The translations under genes were made by a program, and so were the position numbers. From contig NC_059295.1 of assembly GCF_017591435.1 (NCBI RefSeq), forward strand, positions 35,688,039 to 35,752,038: a DNA stretch of 64,000 nt. Direction: 5' to 3'. Below the pieces are notes generated by a model that had not been told where the DNA came from, ran no database searches, and worked only from the letters and a program-made list of their open reading frames with translations. Shown in pieces: positions 36,890-55,430 of the stretch. Source of the stretch: Portunus trituberculatus (lineage: Eukaryota; Arthropoda; Malacostraca; Decapoda; Portunidae). Position 1 is the first letter of the stretch. Each line of letters opens with the position of its first letter.

Positions 36890-37505
36890 GTCTTTTCATT
36901 ATTACTTATGCAGTTTTCATTTTTATGTGTGTAATCCCTTATTATTCTTTGGTTTATTTTCCCCTCTTGGTTCCCCTCATATGTTTTTTTCCCTTAACTA
37001 ATTTCAGCCTTTTATTTTTCCCGTTTCTTTCCTCCCTTCGTCCCTTCCTGCTTGCTTGCTCTGTACAGTACAGCTCTCTCTAAATTCCTGAATCTTGCCT
37101 CGGGTGTTTATCCTTTGTAATAGTAATGGTGACAAAAACTTGATGCATTCTATGTGTTCCTCTGTTTCTCACCTAACGTATATATCAATTAGTCAGATTT
37201 TTTACGTTATACCTGATGAGGTCGTTGTATGCATTTTTATAGGAGTGTTTAGCGTTGGTTGTCTTCAGTGAATCATCATGCACGTAATCGGGAGACTTTT
37301 TAACCGCACAAGACAGTTGAGTCACGGTTGTTTTGTTGGTATTTTAAGCCTTCATTCTAGCAAGTGTGAGCCGGCCCGCGCTGGACAAGACGTCTTAAAT
37401 CTCATCTCCTTCTCATCTATAGCGCTTCATTTAAATTGAATGAAATAAGATGAAATAAAGATCAGGTTAACTGTTTAGCTTAATTATTGACTTTAAAATG
37501 TTATG

Positions 37506-37507
<2 letters not shown>

Positions 37508-37554
<47 letters not shown>
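37508..37554. repeat. (CT)n array
   Basis: Pure CT array followed by degenerate AAC/AAT units. Confidence 0.96.
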
Positions 37555-37558
<4 letters not shown>

Positions 37559-37579
37559 ACAACAATAACAACAACAATA

Positions 37580-39065
37580 AGAGCAGCACAATCACCGCAC
37601 GCCCCCGGCTGTCTGGCGGTGAGTCAGTATCGAGAACAATCACAAAAACAATTCTAAAACAATCGCTAACAACCAGCTAACAACCTCTAAACAATTGCCT
37701 TTGGTGGCCATTCGACATTTGAGGAATACCCATCGTGGGGGCTTTTAACTGAGTCATTTACTGGCGTAGCAGTGTAGGCGGCAGGTCGTGGTGGTGGTGG
37801 GTATTAGTGAGTGGTGTGTGAGGATCGGCGGGGGAGAGGAGGGATGGGGAGACAGCTAACAGCCGCTTTGGGGGTCGTCGAGGCAGGAAGCTCACGGACT
37901 CACCGAGGATCCTTCACCCTAATTGACTAAGTGGAGGTGTCATTACCCTCCGGGGTCGAGTGTCAGCCTGAGCACCGCCCTGCTTGTAACAGCTTGAGGA
38001 CGCCTGATGTGATTTTCATGTCATTACGGGAGCTTCCGTGTGCTAAATCTTGTATAAAATTTTGCTGCCTCATTATCTCATTTCGTCCCATGCCTCTAGG
38101 GTCCTTCACGAAGCGAGACAGGCGTAGCGAAGCACTCTGATCCTGTCTCTGGCGTGACTGTGGCGTAGAACTCTTGAAATGTGTGTGAATGTCATACCAG
38201 AGGTGAAGCAGATTGCTGTTCTCTTGAAAGTTCTTGTTTTTATATTAATTAAAGTTGGAATGAGTAAAAAAGAATGTGTACATCGACACTGTGCTCGAGT
38301 AAGGACTATAAAGTGTAGGTACTAGCCTGTGATTTGAATTTAAGATGGCAGTGCGTGCATGACTAACGTGTAAAGGTGATGGCGAAGACGCGTGAGTGCG
38401 GCGTGTGATGCAGTAGCGTGGTGGTTTTTAGCAGGTTCCTTACATGATCTTTGATGTCTGGAGTGTTTGATGGTGCGGTTCACGCAAGCTGCACTAAGTT
38501 AATAATTTTTCGCTAATAACCTTCTTGATTAGCGACTGAAGGGCAGGTTGTCAAGGTCGTCATTTGCATGCCCGCGCTAGAACGTTAACTCGAGCCAGAT
38601 TTTACTGACGTCACCTAAATACCTCATGATCACCAAAGTCACTCAGGCTTATGAGAAATTATGTGAGGAAATATATGAGAAATACGTTTTTGAAATGGTT
38701 CGTGTGTCGGTGGCAAGCTGCACATTCACTTTATATCAATGTTTTATTTTTAGTGTATGTGCTATAATAATAAATTTAAAAAATATCGGAAAATTCTATT
38801 AAATCAAACCTTCGTTAAGAAGTGAAATGGTGTTACATATGAAAAATCTTATTTGACGATGCGTTTCAGTTTTCTTGATTTATTCTGATTTGAGTGAAGT
38901 CTAAAAAAATTATTGTGACAATTTATTTGCTTCACCAATTTGTCAATGATTAGAATGAACAACGAAATGAACAGACTCCAGAAAACTACACAAGACAAAA
39001 GAAAAGAAGAAAACATCATTTAATTAAAAAGATCCATAGTTCCATTAGATAATGGCTATTATTCA
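37580..39065. other. Unique interval with POU octamer and CRE motifs
   Basis: About 1.5 kb without arrays. A perfect octamer ATTTGCAT (38562-38569) and a CRE palindrome TGACGTCA (38606-38613) lie 37 bp apart in a CpG-containing stretch. No gene is recognised. Confidence 0.3.
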
Positions 39066-39069
39066 CTAC

Positions 39070-39252
<183 letters not shown>

Positions 39253-39387
39253 AACAACAGTTCCCGCTGCAGAGTTTACTTCCCGAAACGAAAACTCTCA
39301 CTTGGTTGTGGTCAAGGTCAAGTTTTATGGTCTTTATTGCCGTGTTTTCTGGAACGCAATGATTCTGGTGGGATTGTTGTTTGCTTG

Positions 39388-39391
<4 letters not shown>

Positions 39392-39479
<88 letters not shown>

Positions 39480-39488
39480 TGTGTGTGG
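39392..39488. repeat. (TG)n array
   Basis: Second TG array 140 bp downstream of the first. Confidence 0.97.
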
Positions 39489-40990
39489 GGCATCCTTGAA
39501 GGCTTTACAAACGGAAGACAGACCGTCAGGCCTCAAGCAGTCACAAGCAAGTGTATACAATGCATCACAAGAACAGCAATATAACGTATAAGAATTAGTT
39601 GAATATGAACGACACAAATGGATGGGTAATAGTTTTTTTTTCAATTTTAATCACGCATTATCCTTCATTATGCCTCATATATTAAGATCTTTGCATAGTT
39701 ATAGGCAGAATTTACTCCTTGTCATGATATTTGCTCTGCTTCATGAAGAAAACACTAATCCGTATCTTTACCAGTTTTGATGGAGAGATTCCCCGTATTT
39801 TAATAGGCTGGACCACGTAAAAGTAACAGCGTGTGCACAAGAACAGGCTCGCTTCCGTTTTAATATCCTGCCGTCGCTTCTCATCAACCAGAGTGCAAAG
39901 TTGAGCAAAGATTTCGTCCAAGATAAACTCCCGCGTAACATGATCGCGCCTTTCACGGTCAGATATATGTACCCAGGCCCCGCGTCAGTCAACACTCCCC
40001 CTGCCATAAATTGAACTAATTTAACCAAGTGGCCCTGGGTGGTGAGGAAGTGTTTAAAACTTGCCGAGTTAGCGGGCGAAGTGCACCCGAAGGATTCTGC
40101 ATATCCCGAGGCGCGGCTCAGCCTGGCGGGTGTTAGGCAGCGAGGAGAAAAAAAAGTTTAATGAAAAAAAAAATATTAAAACCATCAAACCGAAACACGT
40201 AAAATGATAGAGAAAAATGTACATACGTCTATTCTAGAAAATATTCAACGCTCCTATATATTTTTTCTTTATTTCACATATAATGAATGCGCCAGTAATT
40301 AGTTTTATTTATGTATTTAAAAGAAAAAAGCACCTGAAACTGACGTGAATGAAGCTGATGCTTTTGACGATAAGGATATGCTCGTCAAGAAACTGACATG
40401 TAAATTCCCGTGTCATCTTGTGTCATTCACATCATTCACTCTCCTCCTCCCGAGAAAGCAAGAACTGGGAGGAAACAAAGTACAAAGACAACTTATCTCT
40501 ATCCTGTACATGATGCACTTTCATGACAACACAAACTGAATACAGGAACGTGCTTAAGTTACACTCACATGCTTAACTTATATAAATAAACTATCCACGT
40601 TTCTACTTTGCTTCTACGTTGTTTGCCTTTGTGCATGTATGAGTAAGTATAAAAGTATGTATAGCTGCGTGATTGCTCAGAAAAAATGAAGCTGTGATGG
40701 AAGAAAATGTTGAAAAGTGGTCCCCAAAATAAGATGAAAGGAAAATGTTAATGAGCGCGTAAGTACCTGGCTCCCAAACCAGGGAAAAAGAAAGACAGAA
40801 TACGACGAGGCAAACACTTAGCGCCTCTGCCGTCATGTTAGTCAATAAGAAATAGCAAATAGTCGAAGTAAGGAATGAAGACCAAGCATATCTGTGGGGG
40901 CCAAATAGATGCCTTGGAACCTCCATTAACACACGTCATTCACTGCTAATGAAATACTCGAGGCAGTCTTTTATTTATTGAATGTGTGGG
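39489..40990. other. Unique interval with an uncharacterised minus-strand frame
   Basis: On the minus strand a frame from about 39990 to 39712 reads with balanced, charged composition (REFILDEIFAQLCTLVDEK, then RRQDIKTEA). It looks more protein-like than the neighbouring frames. No start context, splice pair or family is recognised. A second overlapping frame is also open, which weakens the case. Confidence 0.28.
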
Positions 40991-40992
40991 TG

Positions 40993-40993
<1 letters not shown>

Positions 40994-41047
<54 letters not shown>
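40994..41047. repeat. (GA)n array
   Basis: Pure GA array. Confidence 0.97.
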
Positions 41048-41051
<4 letters not shown>

Positions 41052-41940
41052 GATGATTATGAAATACAATATTAAAATACAATTGAACGTATGTGAGAAC
41101 TTCATCAGCGTGCATTTCCTTCTCTAGTGGCAAATATAATAATGATGACAGAGCATCACACAACTGCATAGTGATATGAAATGGAGTTTTCTACACAGAC
41201 CAACATAACGAAACATTTCCTTATAGGTTAACAAATGAATTCTTTTCCACTTACTTGTCTTCATTAATATTTCTGTAGCACAATCTACACATCTAAATAA
41301 GCATCAACATAGGCATCTCGTGACATCCTCCAGGGAATTTACAATGAACGTGTGATACAATTTTTCACGTCACATTCATCAACTTCGAAACGAGTCGATA
41401 AATTGCTTCAAACATCGTCGTCATGCTCGGAGGTACTGGTGGCGAGCGATGTGTGTGTCTGCACCCCTCAAGGACTTGACGCTGGAGGAAAGGGAAAGGT
41501 TGAAGGGCAAGGGAAAGGCTGAGGCAACGAACCCGAGAGATCATTACGACTCCCAAAGTGACCGTATAACACAACACCAACTGATGGCTTGCACTGGCTG
41601 TCTCCCTTGACACGTCCACTCCATCGACGCCTTCTTAGTGACGGAAAAGGAAAGGAAAAATAGTCGGAAGTTTTGTAGTGCTTAATTAATAACTTCCACG
41701 TAATATAAAACGGAGCACTTTGTTAGGGTTGGGAGTAAAGGAGGGACCTTTTTACCTTTCCGCCGGTGACGGAGGTGCGTCAGGGGCCATTAAGCCGCCT
41801 CGGAGGTCTGCTGAGGGCGGGGTGGGCTAGTCAGGGTGGGTGAAGGTGGGTGTGGGATGTCCCTGCTAAGTGTGTCTGCCTCCAGTCTCTCCGTCTTAGG
41901 TTGTGGTCGTCTTACAACACTACCACCTAAGGAGCTTTTT
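41048..41940. other. Unique interval, no gene recognised
   Basis: No array and no recognised protein. GC-rich from about 41740 to 41900. Confidence 0.4.

Positions 41941-41942
<2 letters not shown>

Positions 41943-41990
<48 letters not shown>
41943..41990. repeat. (GA)n array
   Basis: Pure GA array. Confidence 0.96.
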
Positions 41991-41999
<9 letters not shown>

Positions 42000-42697
42000 A
42001 GAACAAGATTTATGATTTTCTCAGTATTTCTCCTCCTGCCACCTGAATGCAGTTTCATCATATTACGAGGCAACGTTCAACTCTATTTATTTCCTTGACT
42101 CAAATGATTTCACTGACTGACACTGACGAAGAGGGGAGCTGTGTTTTCATGCTGGAAACACGACACAGATATTTTTTTCTGTGTTTATTCATTTCTATTT
42201 TTTTCCATCATGCAAATTGGACTTCAGTATAGCAACAAAGTATAAAAATGTATTGTGATTCATCTAACCACAAATTCAAAATACCAACACAATCAGATAT
42301 TTTTTTCCCCAGCAGTTCCCCCTGTGGGTGTGTCATTGTTCCCTTGTCCTGCTGCAGCGAGGTCCAATCATTCTTTCATCATCACGAACCATTTGTATTG
42401 GTCACGCGTTATTTATATTTGGTCATTTTCTCCGCAAACATTTAATCATAACATCCATCACTTTCCTAATCGGTCTGCCAGCACCACCACGCCTCACATT
42501 CCCGCCTCACACTCGCGCCTCACTCCCGCAGCCACACTCCGCACGTTTCTCCTGCATCTTCTGGTCTACACATTTTTGCCCTCGGAAAAGTCAGTAAATG
42601 TTTTCTGTCACCTGCCTTAACAGGTTGCCTTTTTTTTTCTTTACCTTTGGCTATATTTTAATCTGCATTTATACCTTACCTGTTCAATAACTCATCC

Positions 42698-42700
<3 letters not shown>

Positions 42701-42737
<37 letters not shown>
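42701..42737. repeat. (CT)n array
   Basis: Short CT array. Confidence 0.95.
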
Positions 42738-42740
<3 letters not shown>

Positions 42741-43400
42741 ATTTTTCTTTTTATTCATACACTTTACATTTTACACGAGTCAGATCTTATCGGTAAATTG
42801 ATTAACAAAAAATAAATAAATAGATAAAAAAAATATCCTTCTGACTTGTTCATGGTGCTAAATTAAAAATGGAGAAAAGAAAAGCACCGAGGATGATGAC
42901 AGGTGTAGTGGAGCGTTTTAAATCAGTTTGATGTTCCTGAGAGTCTTATTTTTCTCTCCCTCCAACAGTGAAATTAGTTTCTGCCAAAGCAACTGGAAAA
43001 TTATACCTCACTTCAGGATGGCTCGAAGCAGGGAGAGGGCTGGGATGGGGTGTGCTAGGTTGGGGCAGGGCGAAGACTGGTTGGGATGGGCTGGGCGGGC
43101 TGGGCGTTGGCTGGTGTGTTCAGTGCTCCCCAAATGGCTATTAATCAACGGAGGCTAACTTACTTAACCTCTCAGTGACTGCAAGGGGGTACAAAGGCAG
43201 AGTTATATGAAGAGGTCTGGGTTCGTCTTTTGTCGTGGATCAGTATTATTGCTTTGAAGTGGCTGAGGTGGAGGTGCATGGCAGGCAGGCAGGCGAGTGG
43301 GGCGAGGGAAAAACAGGACACACATCTATACTTATTTTTTTATTGTTTATCAGAATGTCTCTTGCAAGGCATCCCTGATTCTGTGTCTGTGGCTTGCTTT

Positions 43401-44130
<730 letters not shown>

Positions 44131-44456
44131 CACATACACACACAAGAGCCCATGTAACAAAATTTCCTCTAATTATCGTATCGTATTGTTTGAAGAGTGC
44201 CATTTTGAGGTTAATAAAACGCATTAATTACCTCTTCATTGCACCATTAAGCCTCTCACGGTTACTCATTGCATGGCTTCACTTCATCACAACCAAAGAA
44301 AAAAAAGTCAATGCAAAAAAAAAATCCAATAGCGAGACAAGTTCCATTGAGGTGATTATATTATTCCATTCGGGCAAACAAGGAACAGGTGCGCGTGACG
44401 ATAAAGAAGCAGAGAACGTGGTGGGAAAATGAGTACATACAGCTTTGCCAAGGTAG

Positions 44457-46090
<1,634 letters not shown>

Positions 46091-46096
46091 TATAAC

Positions 46097-46422
46097 TTTT
46101 TTTTTTTTACGGTAAGGCCTATAGCGCCTGTAGGCACACTTGAAGAGTGTATGGGAAGCGCTGTTCAGCTTCCGCCCATTAGTGGCGCAGGCAATTTTAT
46201 TTATAGTGGTACCCATATTAGGGTCCATATCACCGCCCAAGCTCATCTTGAGTGTAACCAACCTAGAACCTGGGTATCATGGTGATATGTAGGTAACTTT
46301 AAACCACTCGACAAATGGCAAAGTGTTTTAAGGCTGTACGTGGTGGGATTCGAACCTACGCGTGAACGTCTGCTCGATCCCACGCTCACCACCTTATCCA
46401 CTATGCCACTGCCTCCCTGCCC
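46097..46422 (-). mobile_element. tRNA-derived SINE (family C) with perfect A and B boxes
   Basis: On the minus strand, an A box TGGCATAGTGG (46408-46398) and a B box GGTTCGAATCC (46356-46346) lie 41 bp apart, each matching the Pol III consensus. A body of about 230 bp follows, ending in an A-run (T at 46097-46108 on plus). The 69-codon minus-strand frame (46261-46052) is the SINE body and not a gene. It is distinct in sequence from the SINEs at 4072 and 25754. Confidence 0.82.
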
Positions 46423-46429
46423 CTTTTCT

Positions 46430-47320
46430 CTTCCTAACGAATCTGACCAACCACTTTCAATATTTGAGTTATTAATTTCAAACCTCTATAGTTGTTTTCG
46501 TAGAAGTCAGCCTCTTACAACTGAGAACGATGGACTGAATGAAAAGTGATAATTAAAATGGGGATGAAGGAGAGAGATAAGCTCCCCGAATTCAAAGAAA
46601 GATGAGATGAATGAGAAATAATCAAAGAAAATAATTAAGGGCAAGATTAAAACAGAGAAACGCACAAACACCTCTTACCACTTTCGGCAAAACAAGTAAT
46701 CTTCCAGTGGACTTAAGCGTTACTTGTTTTTCGGGTGTGAAGTGATGACTTTCTTGTAGTTCTGTGTGTAGCAAATGTGTGAGAGTGAAAAGTAGGCATA
46801 TATAAACATAAGTGTTAGGTAATATGAAAAAAAAATGTTGTAAAATGAAGAGATTCCCAATTATAGGAGTATTTTTATGTATAACAGAGGCGTGAAGGTA
46901 AAAAGTATAAATATGTAAATACGTGGAAGTTAGGAAACAAAACAATTCATAGAGCTTTAAGTAAATGATGATATAGATGATAAATATACGGAATATTTTG
47001 TGTATATGTAGGACGCGAATTGTTTTCCCGTGCATATCAGTGTATTCATGTTGTATATCAATTAAATTACTTGAAATAGGAACAAGATTTATCCATTTAC
47101 TCTAGATCACGTTACTCATGATATATAAAGGGCAGGGAGGAGCAGGGTGGGGCAGGGGAAATAGTTGCCCATATTTTCTCCCTCAACAATAGTGATTCAT
47201 GAACGGGTATCCTTTTATTTTTTGCTACATCGCCTGCCAATGTGTATCGGGCCGGAGCTGCAAAAGACCTCAGTTATAAGACAATTATGTGTGTGATTAT
47301 AGGTGGACCACAAAGCCCGT
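46430..47320. other. Unique interval, no gene recognised
   Basis: AT-rich. The 137-codon minus-strand frame (47035-46622) is Ile/Leu/His/Phe-rich and I do not recognise it. Confidence 0.4.
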
Positions 47321-47321
47321 C

Positions 47322-47322
<1 letters not shown>

Positions 47323-47417
<95 letters not shown>
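47323..47417. repeat. (CA)n array
   Basis: Pure CA array. Degenerate TTTA units follow at 47461-47500. Confidence 0.97.
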
Positions 47418-47418
<1 letters not shown>

Positions 47419-47577
47419 CATGCGAAAACAGTCCTCACCCCTTTAGGCTGTTGAAAAATCATTTATTTATTTATTCATTTATTTACTTATTTATTTCATA
47501 TGTGTCTTTTCCTCTATTTTTTATGGGTACGTGTGCAAGTAATTACAGGTTATGGTACTAATTAATAAAGCTTCACC

Positions 47578-47791
47578 TTAACCCCTTCAGTAATGGGACG
47601 CGTTTTTACCGTAAGTTTTGTATACGATTAGACGATTTTATTGACATTAGGAGTGGGTTTATGGAGATCAAAAGATTAATGGGCACTGTCTTCACTATAT
47701 TAATCCCCACATAAGTGTCTGCAACTGTGTAAAATCACCAAAGAGTAAGCAAAATTAATATGAAAACCCGTCATAGCACTGAAGGGATTAA
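47578..47791 (+). mobile_element. MITE copy 5 (TTAA-type)
   Basis: The ends are TTAA-CCCCTTCAGTAATGGGACGC and ATAGCACTGAAGGGA-TTAA, with both TTAA flanks intact. The core includes AAAAGATTAATGGGCA and AAAATCACCAAAGAGTAAGC, as in the 12800 copy. Confidence 0.8.
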
Positions 47792-47887
47792 GATAGGAAA
47801 GCCACGTCTCACTTCTTCCTTGTTACCTGTATATATTAATCAAACAATAGAAACTTACCTAACAGATTTACGCTCTTAACATAATCC

Positions 47888-47889
<2 letters not shown>

Positions 47890-47936
<47 letters not shown>
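47890..47936. repeat. (TG)n array
   Basis: Pure TG array. Confidence 0.96.
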
Positions 47937-48306
47937 TCAGCTTACCTTCCCCAACCAGTCCTCCCGTCACAGTCAGGTAACACAGTCAGCCTCTTCTCTT
48001 AATTTGATGGTGCTTCTTCCTTCCTCCTGGTGTTCTTTCCTCTCTTCCTTTGCTTTCGTTGTTCATTCTTTCCGCTGATTTCCTCCTCTCCTCTCCTTCC
48101 TCTCTCTTTATGTTTCTAGTCATTCTTTTCCTTTGTGTGTTTCGTTATTATTCTTTTTATTTTTAGTCATTACTTTGCTTTTCGCTTCTCATTATCTACA
48201 ACTCACGCTCACTCGCATATCCATTAACACCTTCACTCGAGTTTTGTTGTGGTGTTTTAGTGAATATAATGGTAATGGTGGTAACTTGGTATTGTTATGG
48301 TAATGT

Positions 48307-48307
<1 letters not shown>

Positions 48308-48353
<46 letters not shown>

Positions 48354-48407
48354 TTTTTTTTTTTTGCAGAATGATCATTATTATTGTTATTATTATTGTT
48401 ATGATTT

Positions 48408-48448
<41 letters not shown>

Positions 48449-48461
48449 ATTGTTATTATCA

Positions 48462-48532
<71 letters not shown>

Positions 48533-48635
48533 GTTACTATTATTATGATTGTTATTGTTATCTATTATATTGATTGTAATAATGATATGAATTTTACTAT
48601 CACCACCACTAAAACTACTACTACCACTACTATTT

Positions 48636-48698
<63 letters not shown>

Positions 48699-48700
48699 TT

Positions 48701-48772
<72 letters not shown>

Positions 48773-48775
48773 CGT
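48308..48775. repeat. CTA / T-run / GTT / ATT / CTA / TG composite
   Basis: CTA 48308-48351, T-run to 48365, GTT 48409-48449, ATT 48465-48532, CTA 48635-48697, TG 48701-48775. Long Asn, Ser and Thr frames are artefacts. Confidence 0.96.
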
Positions 48776-49264
48776 GCTGCTTGTATGTGTGCTTGAGTGC
48801 ATGCAAACACGAGTTGACTTACTATGCAAGACAAGCACATATAACCTTATAATTACATCAAATTGTCATCATCAGTATTCTCGCATTGGCCTTGGAACTT
48901 CCACCCAACAAGCCAGCACACATATATGTGTCTCGAGTCACGGAGCCTGCTTAACATTATTGTCACGTCTGCTTTACTAACTACATGAAACATTACAGAT
49001 GACTTTGAAATTAGGAGACGGTGTAATTAGTGTTATGAAAATGTGCCATTAATTCACGGACGGGGCGAGGCTGTCACATTCTGGTATAACTCTTTGCCTG
49101 TCATGATTGCAAGGTGACGTCAGGAAAAATGACCTTGATCACTACTTATCAAAGGCAGGTAACCTTTGAGTACTGAGTCGGACAGGTGTTTGAACTGCCA
49201 GGCTGCAGGGAGCGGCCTTCCACTCCACCGAATGATGCTAGCCAACTGTATTCCCTTGTGTGTT

Positions 49265-49269
<5 letters not shown>

Positions 49270-49333
<64 letters not shown>
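49270..49333. repeat. (TG)n array
   Basis: Pure TG array followed by ACGTATGTATGTA. Confidence 0.96.
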
Positions 49334-49336
<3 letters not shown>

Positions 49337-49372
49337 TATGTATGTAGATGTACCCAATTAAGGTAAAATATT

Positions 49373-49375
<3 letters not shown>

Positions 49376-49452
<77 letters not shown>
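49376..49452. repeat. (CT)n array
   Basis: Pure CT array. Confidence 0.97.
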
Positions 49453-49456
<4 letters not shown>

Positions 49457-49723
49457 TAAAAAAACATAGAGCACAGAAAATAGAACACTAACGCTGGACT
49501 GCTTCTTTTTTTCTCTTCCTTCCTCGGCGCTGCTTTTCTTGCTACATTTTTCTGGCCGCCTGAAGGCACACACGCGTATCGTGCTTCGGCTGAGGGAGAG
49601 GTAAGGCGCAACACACACATTTTCCGCCCCATAACCCGGGAATCAGACGTAACTTTTGTGTAATAAGCACCTTTCTCCTCAGATGGCTTTTAATTCAGCT
49701 CAGTACCCCCTTTCCTACCTCAG

Positions 49724-49728
<5 letters not shown>

Positions 49729-49801
<73 letters not shown>
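49729..49801. repeat. (CT)n array
   Basis: Pure CT array, with pyrimidine-rich sequence to 49885. Confidence 0.97.
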
Positions 49802-49804
<3 letters not shown>

Positions 49805-49909
49805 CCCTTCCATGCATACTCTCTCTTCTCTTTCCTTCTCCCTTTCTCCATTCTCTCCTTCCTTCCTTCCTTCCTCCCTCCTTTCATGTTTGCAACACTC
49901 TAATGGGAA

Positions 49910-50115
49910 GGGTTATCCGGGCAGTGAAAGAAAGAGGAAGGAAGAAAGGTAGGGAAATGTCGGGTTATAGAACGGAAGGGAAGGAGAGCAGGTGCTTGGA
50001 AGGAGAGAATAAACGTGAAGAAAGAGAGGGATTGTAGATAAAGGGGGAAAAAACACTTATAGAGGAGGGCGAAGAGAAGGAGGAGAAGGAAGAAGAAGTA
50101 GGAAAAATTGAGGTT

Positions 50116-50149
<34 letters not shown>

Positions 50150-50392
50150 TGGACACCGGTGAAAAGAGGGAGGAGGGAAAGGAAGAAATGATAGGGGGAT
50201 GTGAGGGGAAGAAAACAGTGGTGTGGAAGTAGATGAAGGTGAAGGGGGAAGGAAGGTAGTGACTCGGATGGGGAGAATTGTGAAGGGATGACGGGGAGGA
50301 AACGGAGGGGAAGGGAAAAGTATAGTAAGCTTGATAGAGGGAGCAGGGGGAGAAACACGGAGGTGCAGAAGGGAAAGCGGAGGGAAAATGAA

Positions 50393-50480
<88 letters not shown>

Positions 50481-50490
50481 TGTATCCAGC
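49910..50490. repeat. Polypurine block with (GA)n
   Basis: A/G-rich plus strand with GA arrays at 50119-50147 and 50395-50478. The strand bias flips sharply from pyrimidine (49729-49885) to purine within 40 bp. Confidence 0.85.
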
Positions 50491-50954
50491 TGCCAGATGT
50501 TTTGTAATATAGAAAGAATAACACAATAAAGAGTGAAAAGAGACACACAGACAGATATACAACCAAATATACTGACACAAGCAAACAGAAATTTACAAAA
50601 AAAGATCAGAACTTAGCATAGGAGATACACAAATACATGATACGAATAAAACTACATGCACATCTACTATTGCTACTACACTTTCATACAAGATACGACT
50701 GAAATGAAACAAGGCTGCCGTGCTAAACAGGATACCAGCTGCTGAAGAAGGCGCTGCAGGCTGGTGTGTCTATTCCTGAAGGAGTTTACGGCGGTACAGT
50801 GCACGGCTGCAATTGGGCGCTTGCTTCACTCCATAACGACGTCATTGGGAAAGAAATATTCGGTAGAAGCTAATTGCATCTTGTCTGCGTCCAAATTTCA
50901 TCTCATTACTCCTCTTCACCCTTCAAGTGAGTGGGATGGAATTAAGCAACACAT

Positions 50955-52782
<1,828 letters not shown>

Positions 52783-52810
<28 letters not shown>
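52783..52810. repeat. (TG)n array
   Basis: Short TG array. Confidence 0.93.
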
Positions 52811-52819
<9 letters not shown>

Positions 52820-53082
52820 CATCGGATAAACTAAGGGATAACAAGTAGAAAAGTAGGGTGGATGATCTCTGAAGCAAGTTTCTGGCGTGACTTTCGGCCT
52901 TCCCGTCACGCCTCCTTCCTCACATCAGCGCCACCTGCTGTGGTCCTGCTATGTCCTCGACAGCGGCGCGACGGCGAGATAACGATACCAGAGGTGATGC
53001 CGAGGTGCGTGTAAGAGTCCGCAGGTGTGTAACGTACAAGGCTTTGGTACTGTGTCCTTGTGTTAACACCACTCAGCACAAC

Positions 53083-53085
<3 letters not shown>

Positions 53086-53150
<65 letters not shown>
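53086..53150. repeat. (GA)n array
   Basis: Pure GA array. Confidence 0.97.
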
Positions 53151-53155
<5 letters not shown>

Positions 53156-53728
53156 TATAGTTCATCAGAATTCATTTTTAGTGTGACGTCGTTAGTGGAA
53201 TGAGTTATGCCATTAATCCAGGCAAAGTTTAATCACTTTTTAACTCGTGGTTCATTAGTTTGCTAAGCGTGCAGGGAACCTTACACTGGTTACATAGACC
53301 TTTTTTTTTATTTCCATGTAATTCGGTGAAAGAAATGTGTATCGCTACGAGTGGCGTCGGTCTCATTTCCAGTGAATGTGTTTACTGAGATGGAATACAA
53401 GTGGCTTTCTAAATTACGTTTTCTTAAATGCAAGTTACTTTGAATAGAATATTCGGTGGAGCGATATCTTGTTTTTATACTGTATTGCTTTCGTTTGGCG
53501 CAGAAAATTTGTTCTTTCTCCCCCTCAGCTTTATTGTTAAGTGAGTTTTTGCAAGTTTTAACAAATGTTTCTGCCATTTTATTACAGAATGCCTTCCTGT
53601 TGCGAAATGTGGCGCCTGACGTTTTCCATCATACCAGTATTTCTGTGCAGGAAATACCATAACATTGAATCTTCCGCAGAGAAAATTATATTTATATGAT
53701 GTTACTGACGCGCCAGCCTTTGCACCCA
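53151..53728. other. Unique interval, no gene recognised
   Basis: AT-rich with TAAT motifs near 53210. There is no recognisable protein. Confidence 0.4.
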
Positions 53729-54955
<1,227 letters not shown>

Positions 54956-54957
54956 CA

Positions 54958-54958
<1 letters not shown>

Positions 54959-55019
<61 letters not shown>

Positions 55020-55100
55020 AGACAGGCAGGCAAGTAGGCAGGCAGGCAGCGAGAGACAGACACAGAAACGCACTACCACTTTATACCACAGAGACCCCTT

Positions 55101-55131
<31 letters not shown>
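54959..55131. repeat. (GA)n, (GGCA)n, (GA)n cluster
   Basis: GA 54959-55013, degenerate GGCA/GACA units 55018-55065, GA 55105-55131. Confidence 0.93.
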
Positions 55132-55136
<5 letters not shown>

Positions 55137-55139
55137 CGT

Positions 55140-55370
55140 GAAGTGAAGTGGAGAAAGAGTGAGGTGAGCCAGACAAAGAGGCGGCGGTCGTCACTCACTC
55201 CTCGAAAAACGGGCGGGCGGATCAGGTCAGCAGGCGCGGCGAGTGTTTACCGCGTCCGCAATGTCTTCTTGATGGCTCCCGGCGGCACACGCGGCCGGCC
55301 ACCACGCTCCCTGATTTCCCAGCGGATTCTATCATTCACTGCCTGGTGTGAACTTTCTTCCACCACCACC
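55140..55370. other. CpG-rich unique island
   Basis: Dense CpG (GGGCGGGCGG, GGCGCGGCGAG, CACGCGGCCGG) in an otherwise CpG-poor window. Frames are open on both strands. It could be an exon or a promoter-like island; I recognise no product. Confidence 0.3.
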
Positions 55371-55383
55371 ACCACCACCACCA

Positions 55384-55385
<2 letters not shown>

Positions 55386-55430
<45 letters not shown>

